Below are positions 51,002-61,700 of a stretch of DNA of 64,000 bases, piece after piece. Position numbers and translations under genes: made by a program. Source of the DNA: Micractinium sp. NFX-FRZ (lineage: Eukaryota > Chlorophyta > Trebouxiophyceae > Chlorellales > Chlorellaceae); contig JAPTJF010000055.1 of assembly GCA_029339195.1 (NCBI GenBank), positions 1-64,000 of the forward strand, given 5' to 3'. The first letter of the stretch is position 1. Every line of letters starts with the position of its first letter. A model generated the notes under the pieces. That model was not told the origin of the DNA. It made no database searches and worked only from the letters and a program-made list of their open reading frames with translations.

Positions 51002-51629
51002 GTTGTGGGCTGCTGCGGGCCGAGTTGGGGAGGCCTGGAGAGTGCAGTCGTGGAGTGGGCCACGAGCCGGAAGAGCCAGGCAGCAATCGATTGACGGAGA
51101 AGCGACTGAGGATTCGACTGTCTCCGCGACGCAGGGGCAGATGGCGCCATTGGTGGCGCCGCCGCCACGCTGGGCGCTGCCACACAGCAGCGGCGCGCCA
51201 TCCTTGCCATCCCGCCCTGCCCTCGTGCCTTTGCTAGCTCTCATGACCGTGTGGCTGGGAAGGTTATCACAGTTAGTGCGTCAGGATCAAATAGAGGGTG
51301 GTCATGAATGGGAAGCAGCAACCGGGAAAGCAGAGCACGTCGGGGGAGAGCGGAGGGGGGTCAAGCGGCAGAGCGCGTCGGTCAGTCGAGAGGCGTGCAG
51401 GGGCTGCACACAGGTACGTATCGTTAAGTAAATCTTGGCTTGCTGCGGAATTTCCGCCTCGCCGGAGTAAATCGGTCAACAGTCATGCCAGGCAGGGCCA
51501 GGGGCTGGCAGGTGCAGCCAGTGTGCAGGGGGGGCCGGGGCCAGCCATGCCGCCGGCACCACTGCCGCCGGAACATTGGTGCACCCCTAGTGCTTGTGTT
51601 GGTCATCTTCCACAGCGTCATAAGCTTCC
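51002..51629. promoter_or_regulatory. Spacer between two minus-strand genes
   Basis: No gene is seen. It should hold the promoter of the small basic protein and the 3' end of the TPR co-chaperone. No clear TGTAA on the minus strand is visible. Confidence 0.5.
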
Positions 51630-54600
51630 TCACAGCAGGGGCAGGTCCCCCTCCAGGAAGCGGTCCCGGAAGTCGGTCCCCTTTGCAAGCACAAAGAAGG
51701 TGGGCACGCCGGGCACGATGTGGTCGGGGCGTGCCAGCACGTCACGCAGCGTCCAGCTCTCCTTCACGCGCACCCAGCCCGCTGCGTTGGGGCCGTACCG
51801 CTGCGGGCCCTCCTCGGCAATGTCGGGCCAGCTGCCAAAGAAGGCCTGCAGGGGGGACGCGGGAGGGGAGAGCAAAAGGATGGGATTGGAGCCCTCTTCG
51901 TTGGGGATCAAAGCAGCTGGGAGAACTAGACCAGCCACAAGGTAGCTGCGGAGGAGAAGGCGGTTGTGCGGAAGCGGTTGTGAGAAACAGAGCGGCACAT
52001 CCTTGTGCCCACCCTTCTACCCTGCACTTCCGCGGGCCAGCCCACCTAAAAAGTGCCGGCTGTGTGGCAAGACTGAAAATTTTAGCGCCCCACCAAATGC
52101 ACACACGCCTTTAAAATCATTTGCTGCCTTCCCCCACCTCAGTGAGCTGGTCCACGTTGAGCGGGGTGGCCGAATTGGACAGGTAGTACACCTCGATGTT
52201 CTGGCGCCCATACTCGCCACGGGAGTCCCACTCCAGCGGCGGCGCCTCGGGGCCGTACATCACGTCCAGGTGGTCCCTGCAGGGTCGGGTGTCGTGCGTT
52301 GTTTTGCCAGTTAAAACGAGAGGCAAGGCAGCAGATGGGCAGAGGCAGGGGCTTCGGGGCCGTACATCACGTCCACGTGGTCCCTGCAGGGTTGAGTTGC
52401 GTGTGTTGCTTTGTCGATATGGGGAAGGAGAGGCACGACGGGGGGAGGGGCAGGAGCAGGGCTTCAGGGCCAGGTGGTCGTGCATCAGGGCCAGGTGGTC
52501 GTTGAAAGGGGGGGGCGGGTGGATCAGTGGGGTTTGTCAGTAAAGCTACGGGTGGATGTACATCACTCAGAAGGTCTGTGCATGACTGGGAGCTCCTGCG
52601 CAGGATAGGGCAGAGTGGGCAGGGTGGGCGGGGGTGGTGCGCTGTGTGGGCTTGAAAAAGGACAGCTGTGCCCAAGCATCTCCCACGCTACCCGGCGTCC
52701 CCAGCATCAGTCTCCCCTCCCCGCCCCTTCTAACTCAGCGGTTTAGTCCCTCGCGCGCCTCGCACTGACTTGAACCTGTCCTCCTTGCACACATCGTGCA
52801 CTCTGTCCTGCTGCACCCCCGCCTCTGGGCGGAGGGCCAGCGCCCCCCAGCCCACACCTGCACCTCTTCCCACACGCCATGCTCACTTGAACCTGTCCTC
52901 CTCGCACACGTCGTCCACGCTGTCCTGCTGCATGCCCGCCTCTGGGTAGAAGAACAGCGCCGGCCAGTGCAGCAGGCCATCCTCGTCCATCACCGGTCGC
53001 CGGTCGCCTGCACAGGGGGCACAAGGTGAAGGTGGTTTGTGCTCTCGTCCGGTTCATGGTGGCAGTGCTGGCACACACATTGTCAGATGGCGGGCGCTGG
53101 TACAGCCGCCGGCCCGGTAACTCTCACCCATCGTCCCCCACCACCCCCTCCTGCAACGGCCGAAAGCCAGGGCGCAGATGCAGCACTGCGGCACGGAGCC
53201 TGAGCAGCAGGGCACAGCCAAGCCCTGTTGAGCAGCACTGCGGCACGGAGCCTGAGCAGCAGGGCACAGCCTAGCCCCTGTTGAGCAGCACTGCGGCACG
53301 GAGCCTGAGCAGCAGGGCACAGCCAAGGCCCCCGTTGAGCCCCTGTCACCCACCTATTGTGAACTGCGGGCGGCCCACGCGCCAGCCGCGCGCCATCACC
53401 GCCTCCGCCAGCGCCCGTGCTGGCGAGCGGATGCGCGCCTGCCGGAGCGCCTCCTCGGACTCCCGCTGCGCCTGGGCATCCTTCTCCACCGCCGCCCGCC
53501 GCCGCATGTCTGCCAGTTCTTTGTTGGCGGGGTCTAAAGAGAGGCCCTGGCTGCAGAGCTCCTGGCAGCGGTCGTACTTGCGCAGGCCCATGGCGCCCTT
53601 GGCGGCGCGGTAAAAGGCCTGTGTGGGGTGCATGTGTGGGGCGTGGGGGGTCGGAATGGGGGGGGTCGGAATGGTGTGGAGATAAGCGAGGGGAAACAGC
53701 GGTGAGCGCCTGCATGGTGCCCTGTGCACCTGCAAGCGGGGCTAACATTGTGCGTGGAGAGGAGCAACAAGTTGGGCTGACATGCAGTGCTGTTCAATGG
53801 GAAGCGGGTGATATGCCAGGGGAGGAGATATGCCAGGGGAGGTGATATGCCAGGGGAGGAGATATGCCAGCCCCCCACCAGGCAGCCGCGAGGTGAGCTC
53901 GCAGCGCCGGTGGGGGGCTGCCCCGCCTGGTGTGCGGCACCAGGCGGGTGGGCTTTCTGTGGGGTAACCGCCATTTGATCTGCTGCCATATGCGTGGCGG
54001 GAGCGCCACCGGCAGGAAATTGGTAAGGCACCCAGAAAAACAATTCGGCAAGTGCAAAGCATGGTGGCTTACTCTACACCTCCCACCAAGGTTGACCGCA
54101 CGCACACGTGTGCCTGCCCTGCCTCGTGTCTGCCCGCTTGGCTCCTCTGCCCTGCTTGCCACACCCCTCCTCAGCTGCTGCCCCTCCTACCTTGACGTTC
54201 TGATCGTTGTGCCGCAGCGCCGCCAAGCCGTCATGGTACGCGTTCCTGCACAAACAAGGAGCATTATGCAAAGTACGCAGTGTGAGGTATGAGCGGTACA
54301 AAGCAGCGGCCCAGCGCCTCCCCTGGGCATCAACGTCGCCCCGGGCAGCAATGTAACATCCCTGTGACAGGGCGCTGTGCGGGCAGCAAGGCTCCTGGTC
54401 TGGAGACCGCCAGCCAGCAACACCGCTACAGCAGCACATGCAGCAGTGCGCCACAGCAGCAAGGCAGCACTAAAAGTTGCCCAGTAGCAGGGCAGCGTGC
54501 ACTCTGTTGCCAACGAGCGCAGCACACGGCAGCACACACATGCCACGCCAGCAGATGCCACGTCAGCACAGGCATCACCTGAAGTTGCCCAGCAGCAGGT

Positions 54601-55566
54601 TGATGTGTGCGCGGTTGGCGCACAGCACCGAGTTGAGCTGGGCGTCTGGGCACTGCACATCCAGCCCCTTGGTGTACTGCTCGATGGCCTGGCGCAGGTA
54701 GAACTTCTTCTTGTGGCGTAGGCCCGCCTTGAGCGCGTCGTTGCCCATGTTCTGCATGGGCATCCAATAGAGTTCAAGCCATGCACACAATCAACAATCA
54801 CTTCACCAAGGTTTTCATATGGAACCTGTTGCTTTCAAGACACGCTTCCAAGCTAGAAGTTGCCCATGGCTTGGCGGAGTGGCAGGGCGCTTGTTGCATC
54901 ATGGTGACGGTGCTATGGTATTTTTAGTAATGATCGGTGGGCTTGATGGATGCAGCACCCGCTCCATAGTTACACAAAGACTATCCTGCTGCAGTTTTGA
55001 AGTATCCCTCATTGCAAGGTCCCCCACGACAGCCGCGCGCTTCCGACATCGACAGCTGCACGCTCTTGCCTAGCCTGCCCCAGTCCGCACCTTGCACCCC
55101 TCCGCCTGCTCCTCCGGCGTCGTGTCATCCATGATTGCCTTGATGGCAGCTGCATCAGGGTTCTCTACATCACCCTCCGGCAGCTCGTCCCTGCACAAGA
55201 AGCATGTGGCCGGCAGCAGCACCAGCAACTGAGTGGCGACGGCGGCAGCGGCGGCGGCTCAGTGGCGGCGGCGCCGCCAGTGGCAATGACGAGTAATGGC
55301 TAGCGCCCCGGCGCGTTATGCACAATACAGAGGTCGCCTTCGTGCTGCTGTCGCCGATGCAAGGGAGCGGACCGCTGCAAGCGAGCACCGCACCAACATG
55401 CAGCAACATGAAGGGCCAAGGCAGGCTGCTTTCACCGACATGCGCATATATGCGCATTGGCTCACCAGAACAGCGCCGGCAGGTCCTCGTTGCGCAGCCC
55501 GGGCGGCGGCTGCCGCACGGATTGCACCTGTTCCGGCTCGTCACTGTCGCTGTCGGTGTACACCAT
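51630..55566 (-). CDS. TTC4/CNS1-type TPR co-chaperone
   Basis: Eight exons: 55566-55466, 55190-55091, 54751-54579, 54245-54191, 53618-53354, 53007-52887, 52276-52138 and 51845-51630, giving 389 aa with matching phases. The N-terminal helix (EEQAEGCKNMGNDALKAG) leads into a three-repeat TPR domain: LNSVLCANRAHINLLLGNFR, NDQNVKAFYRAAKGAM, and KYDRCQELCSQGLSLDP. A charged linker follows, then the C-terminal wheel domain of TTC4/Cns1 (VMYGPEAPPLEWD, YLSNSATPLNVDQL, HIVPGVPTFFVLAKG). Homologues bind Hsp90/Hsp70 tails and are essential in yeast, with a role in translation-factor folding. Cytosol or nucleus is expected. Introns 4 to 6 are full of tandem repeats and ghost copies of exons 6 and 7. 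It starts 187 bases from the divergent ABCD gene. Confidence 0.92.
52352..52505 (-). pseudogene. Tandem ghost copies of TTC4-type exon 7 start
   Basis: The exon 7 start with its acceptor is repeated 107 bases away (52353-52392) with one mismatch over about 40 bases. Two shorter copies follow near 52462 and 52483. The spacers between copies are also related, so the repeat unit is about 108 bases. Confidence 0.85.
52765..52850 (-). pseudogene. Ghost copy of TTC4-type exon 6
   Basis: This 86-base segment matches 52882-52967 at roughly 70 positions by eye and lies 117 bases away, inside intron 6 on the downstream side in transcript order. The donor has changed from gtgagc to gtcagt. Confidence 0.88.
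53180..53328. repeat. 52-55-bp tandem repeat in a TTC4-type intron
   Basis: Three copies of a unit starting CAGCACTGCGGCACGGAGCC (53180, 53232 and 53287) lie in intron 5. They differ at only a few bases and in unit length by three. Confidence 0.9.
53811..53870. repeat. 17-bp tandem repeat in a TTC4-type intron
   Basis: Units of ATATGCCAGGGGAGG plus two bases recur at 53811, 53828, 53845 and 53862 in intron 4, alternating by one base. Confidence 0.9.
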
Positions 55567-55753
55567 TGCCCTGCAAGCGATGCAAATAGCGAAAGCAGTT
55601 TCTATACGAGGCAAAGTGGACGACCTGTCCAACATGGCCATTCTGCACGACAGCCCTCCGAGACGCCAGCACTCTGCCATTATCCTCTGGATATGCAGCA
55701 CACTTCAACGGCGTCTCAGCAATTACTGGTTGTGCCAACAGTAGTGATCAAGA
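55567..55753. promoter_or_regulatory. Bidirectional promoter of TTC4-type and ABCD genes
   Basis: The 187-base spacer lies between two start codons facing away from each other. No TATA box is clear. Confidence 0.55.
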
Positions 55754-58700
55754 ATGGGCGCGCGGCTGCTCGAGCTGCTGTCGCCTGCCCAGAAGAGGAC
55801 ACTTGCTGTGAGTGAGGAGTCAATGTCTTCAGCGCATGGTAAATCGTTTATAGGTCCACCGCCTTGCCTGCTCTAAACCCTCCGAGAGCTGTTTTCGCCC
55901 GCTGTTGCAGGTCCTGCTGCTGGGCGGTGGCATTAGCGCGCGAGTCCTCAAGCAGCAAACGCGGGCTGCGCGGAAGGAGCAGCTGGTGCGCCGTCGGCGC
56001 GCCCGCACGCACGACACAGCGGCGGCAGCAGGAGGGCCAGCAGCCGTTCAGGCGGTGTGCTCTCTCTCCATCGCAGCTGCAGCCTCCTGGTGTACTGGAC
56101 CACCCTGCAAAGTTGAATGACACATCATCGCACCACCTCATCTGTGCAGGCAATCTGCGAGGGCCTGCAGGCGCACACCAAGCGGTCCCCCGCCCCCAAG
56201 GTCGCCGTGGATGCAGTCTTCGCCCGCCGCCTGCTGGCCATCCTACGCATGTGTGTGGGGCTGGGAAGCTCCGCACTTTGATGGATGATGTGCCAACACA
56301 CCACACCTGCTGCGGCAGGCAGTGGATGCATGACAGCAAGCCTTGGCACCCGCCCACGCGCTGACCGCTCCACGCCTTCTTCCTGCCTTCCGCCCTCCCT
56401 CGCCGCCCCCGCCGCTGCATGCGGGCCTGTACAGTGCACCCCTTATGCCGCAACCATTGCCGGCCCGCTGTCCACCCCCACTCTGTTTTGACCCCATTTT
56501 AGATACCCCTACTCCCCCCACGTCTGCCTGCCTCCCCACCTTGATCCCTGTTCCTCCTCCCCCGCTGCCTCCCGCCTCGCTCCTTCCCCTCCCCCTGCAG
56601 CTGCGTGCCCGGCATCTTCACCGCGGAGGCAGGGCTGATTGCGGGCCAGGGCGCGCTGCTGGTGCTGCGCACGCTGCTGAGCGACTATGTGTCCAAGCTG
56701 GAGGGGCGGGCGGGGCGGTGGATCATCCAGCAGAACGGGCCCATGCTGAGCAAGACGCTGGGGCAGTTTGTGGCGGTGAGCGGGGCGGGTTGGTGGTGGT
56801 GAGCGGCTGTGTGTGTGCAGTGTTTGTGCGTCTCCCAAGGATGCAGAGACTGTGCATACAGGCTGAGAGAGGGTGCTTTGGCAGCTGCTGTGGGGTGGTT
56901 GGGGGGCAGCGTGGGGTGTCATGTCGCGCGAGCTTGCATGCATGTGCATGTGCTGCGGGTGATAGGGTACACTCAAGGGAGAGTGTGTGTGGCATGACAA
57001 GGTGGCGACCGATGCGGCTGCCACGTCAGCACCCGACGCACGCCCCCTGCCCCGCTGCAGGTGTCGGTGCCAGCGGCGGTGGTGAACAGTGGGCTCAAGT
57101 ACATGCAGAAGCGCATCAAGGTAGGAGGGACAGCCGAGGGTGGGGAGTTGGGTGGGAGGTTGAGTGAGTGGCTGGGCTGAACACATCTTGGATGGGGCAA
57201 CAGTCGTGTGGGGTCAGCTGCCTGTGCAGCGGTCCAGCTGGCAGGCTGTCCACCCAGAGCCTGCTGCAGGCGGTGCTGCAGCCTCCCTCCATAGCGGGTC
57301 AAACCGGCGCCCCGCTGTGCAGAAGGTCCTCACCCATCCAACCCATCCCCCACCACACCACTCACTGCCCTCTCCTCGTCTTGCATCGACGTCTGCAGCT
57401 GGCCTTCCAGCGGCGGCTGACCCACTATCTTCATGACATCTACACCAGCCACCGCGCCTACTACGCTGCCAGCACCCTGGGAGGTGGGTGGGGTAGGACG
57501 GACGTTGTGTGGGGGGCCCAGCGGACATGCTGGGCTGGTGTTTTTGGCTGCAAGCGTGGCTGATCTCATGCCGGGGTTGGTGTTGCGCTTCAAACCTGCT
57601 CTCCCTGCACCCGCTCGCTCAAATTGCGGGCCAACGCGCATACACGCTGCCTCCGCCCTCGTGCCTACTAGCCGCCCCACAGACCTCTCAACCTTGCAGA
57701 CCAGCGCATCTTTGAGGACGTGAAGCTGCTTTCAATCCCTCTCTTCAGAGTGCTGCCGCTGCTGGCCCCGAGCCGGAGCTCATGCTGTGCCACCCCTTCT
57801 GTTCCCCTGCCCCGCAGGCCTCACCCACGCTGACCAGTGCATCACGGCGGATGTGAAGTGGGCTGACGACAAACCTCCCTTACATGCTGCGCCAGTCACC
57901 TGTCTTCCCCCTGCCCTGCAGGCCTCACCCACGCTGACCAGCGCATCACGGAGGATGTGGAGCGCTTCTCCCACACCATCAGCGAACTCTACAGCTACAC
58001 ATTCAAGCCGTGAGGGGGCAGGCGCCGTCGGGGGCGGAGCGAGGTGCAGCGGAGGACAATGGAATTTGTGCTGCCACCCCGCCTCTGTGTGGCAATTGTT
58101 TGGCTGCCCGTCTGTAGAGCCTGCTGCGCACTGCACCCGCCCTGCCTCCCTGCTGCCCCCTGAACCTCCTTTGCAGGCTGATGCATGTTGTTCCGTTCAC
58201 CCGGGGCCTGCCGTCTGCAGCCCCCACCCGCTGCCATTGCCCCTCTCCCGTCCCTCCTGTTTCCCAACACTTGTGCCCTTTTCAAACTTGATTCACCTGA
58301 TCTCTGCAGGCTGTTGGATGTGGTGCTGTTCACCCGCAGCCTCTCCCACGTGATGGGATACAAGCGGCAGCTGGCGCTGTGAGTGCACAGGCCCGCTGCC
58401 GGTCTGCTGCCGGGTGCTTTGCAGTGGGTGTGCACAGAAATGGCCTGGCCTGGCATGGCATGGCTTAGTGCGTATGCAAGGGTGGAAGGGGCTGCTCTTG
58501 TGGGGGTCCAAGGGCACAGCGAGGCATGCTGCTGGCTGTGAAGGCTCGTCGCCTGACTTGCCAGACATCCTCCTTCCTGCCTGCATCCCTCCCAATGCAG
58601 CTACGGCTACTACCTGGTTGCCGCCCAAGTGCTGCGCGCCACCTCGCCGCCCCTGGCGCTCATGACTTCCCAAGAGACTGCGCTGGGAGGCTCCTTCCGG

Positions 58701-61700
58701 GCGGCCCACCAGCGGCTGGTGGCGCATGCAGAGGAGATTGCGGTGGGTGGGGGGCGGTGGGTGGGCGAGGGTGAGTTGTCGGGGTGATGGGGTGAGACTG
58801 GGGTGGGGCGGCTGGTGGCGCACACCGAGGAGACTGCTTTCATTGGGTGGTGGGGATACCTCGGCTGCCGCGCTGGCCGTCCTTCCGGCCCTGCCCTACC
58901 CCTGCTGGTCCGCCCCTCCTCCTGGTCTGCCCTCGTGGTCCGCTCTGTGCCCTTGTTGCTCGCAGCCCCACCACCACTCGCCTCCCCCGTGCCCCCTCCC
59001 CTCCCCTCCCCTGCCCCTCCTCCCGCAGTTCAACGATCCGCCCGCGGGCATGAGCGAGCAGATGATCCTGAACCAGCACCTGTACCGCCTGCTGCGGCAC
59101 AGCCGGCTGTCCGCCTTCCTGCAGTTTGTGCAGCAGTCGCTGGATGGCTTCTTCATCAAGGTCAGTCATTGCACACAGGCTCTGTTGTATAAGTTGTATA
59201 AGGCTGGGAAGCTTTGAAAGTGTGCGTGCAACCGGTGGTGGGGCAGCAAAGGGAGCGGGTTGCTTCTTTCAGCTAGGGTGCAAGGCAATCGATGCTTTTT
59301 GGGGCATGTGGACCCGCCGCGTGCTGAGACACGCTGCTGCAATGCAGCAAGCTCCGTCGCTGCGGCCAGCCATCTGTCGTGCCCTGCCGTGCACCGCTGT
59401 GCTGTGCCTTCTGGCGCTAACTCCGTGCCTCTGCGCATCCCACGCGCTGCCCCTTCACCATAGGTATTTGAAATACATCATGCCGATGTGCTGAAGTACA
59501 TCATCTGCCTCACGCTGTGCCGTGCTGTGTTCACCCCCCGTCCAATGCACTGCAGTATGGCGCCACCTCTGTGGCCCTCCTCATCTACGCGCTGCCGCTG
59601 TTCTGGAACGGCGCCGCCAGCCACGGGCGGCAGGGGGGCAACCAGGGGGAGATCACGCAGGACTACATCTCCAGCATGCGCCTGCTCTCCAACACATCCA
59701 AGTGAGTGAGGGGGCGGGGCGCCGCGCGGCACAGCACAGCGTGCACAGCGTGCATGACACAGTGCACGGACTGTTAGAGCGCAGCAACATAACACCTGGG
59801 ACCACACCTCGAGCATGCGCCTGCTCCCGAGCTTAGCACGGCGCAGCACAGCGCAGCGGGGAGGGCAGCCGGAGGGGGATCACTCCGCCCTTCCTGAGGT
59901 CACGCCCCTGCATTGGGCATTGGCGGCCTGGTGCCGGTGTGACAAGGCTGGCAGGGCGTGCCTCTCAGCTGCCTCCCAGCCTTGTGATTGGCTCGCTTCA
60001 CTTGCAGGGGCATCGGCGACCTGGTGCTGGTGTACAAGCGGGTCACGGGTCTGGCGGGGCACACCAGCCGCGTGAGCGAGCTGCTGGAGCGGGTCAAGGC
60101 GCTGTCGCGTGCGGATGAGGAGGCGACCATGAAGCAGCTGTACCTGCGGTGAGGCGCCTCCTTGTTGCAGCCTCTTGTTGGTTGTGTGGGGCGGGGGGTT
60201 TGACAGCAAGCAGGTGTGAGTGAAGGGGTTGTGCGCATTTGCCACATGCTCCGCGCTGCCGCCACCCGCTGTGCCACCCGTGCCCGCTCGGCATCCTGAC
60301 CTGCTGCCCTTGCACGCCCCCTCCGGCCCGCCCCTGCCTGCTGCAGCAATGTCAGCTCCAGCGGCGTGCTGCTGCCCACCAGCTCCTCTGGCGGGGCGCT
60401 GGAACCCTTGCCGGAGCCGCAGCGGCTTGAGGGGGAGACAGTCAAGTTCAACCGGTGAGGATAGGCGCACACTGGGCAGCACAGGGCCATGGCAGCAGGG
60501 GCAGGTGCTTTGAACGCAAAAGAGATAGACGACACAGGGGCGGCAGGGCCTGCAGGCGGCGCAGTGGCCAAGCGGCACAGGGGTGGAGGAAGGCGGGGGC
60601 GGCACAGTGCAGGGTTCCCCCCGACAGCATGCTCCTCCTGCTGTGGCTGCAACCTGCCTGGCGCCCCCTACTCTCACACCACCCCGCCCTCCCTCTCCCC
60701 GCTCCCCTGCCCGCCTCCCGTGCAGCGTGTACCTCAGCTCCCCCGACGGTGTACTGCTGGTGAAGGAGCTGTCGTTTGAGGTGCTGCCCGGGCAGAGCGT
60801 GCTCATCATGGGGCCCAACGGCTCGGGCAAGAGCTCGCTGTTCAGGTGTGTGATCAAAGAGCGTAAGGGGCGAGGCTGTGGCGTTGCGGGGCACGCCACT
60901 GCTTGCCGTGAGGTGGGCGAAAACGCTTTGTGCCAAGTGTCAGACTGGCAGGCAGGACAAGAGAGTGCGAGGTCCTGCGTCAGTTAGAGAGCCGTGGGTC
61001 GGGGAGCTCGCACCCAATGGACTCTGTTGCAGACACGCTGCCTGCGCATGTTAGTAAAGCGCGATGCCCCGCCCCGCCCTGCCTCCCGCTTGCCCTGCAG
61101 GGTGGCCGCGGGTCTGTGGCCGCTGCAGGCGGGGGAGGTGACGCTGCCTCCCAAGGGCGACCTCTTCTATCTCAGGTGAGGTGGGATGAGTGGTGGGCCT
61201 TCATACCTGGGTTTGACGCGGCTAGTGTGCAGCTGACATGCTCCGCCTGCATGCCTTGCTGTTGTTGACCATCGCTTCTCCTCAACATCTCCTCCCTCAC
61301 CCCCCACACGCACCCTTGCAGCCAGCGGCCGTACCTGGTGGCGGGCACGCTGCGCGACCAGCTGCTGTACCCGGAGCCGCCGCGCGCTGTGTACGCTGCG
61401 GCGCGCTCGGAGCGCACGCGGGCACGGGTGGAGCCCTGGATGAAGTCTCTGGGCTTGAGCGAGGACGAGCTGGAGGAGCGGCTCAGGTGAGAGGTGGGGG
61501 GGGCTTTGGGCGAGCGAGGCGATGCGATTCAGTGCAAGGGGAGGAGTGCTGCCCTGGCCAGGGCCCCTCTTCGCACCCCACAGACCCGCTCACCGCCCGC
61601 CTGCCCTCCGACCCCCCTGGCGGGCGCGTGTCCTGCAGCGTGTGCCCGCCGAGCTGCTGCAGCCCCACCTCCCCTGCCTGTCAGCTGTCCCACTCTCTGT

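Noticed and set aside
53180..53328. The tandem repeats as a CRISPR array or insertion sequence
   Set aside because: The spacers are not unique or of equal size, no cas or transposase gene is present, and the setting is an intron of a nuclear gene.
57699..57870. The upstream copies of ABCD exon 7 as real mutually exclusive exons
   Set aside because: After the first 10-15 codons neither continues with the family sequence up to the conserved Tyr/Lys-Pro segment, so they would not give a normal transporter.
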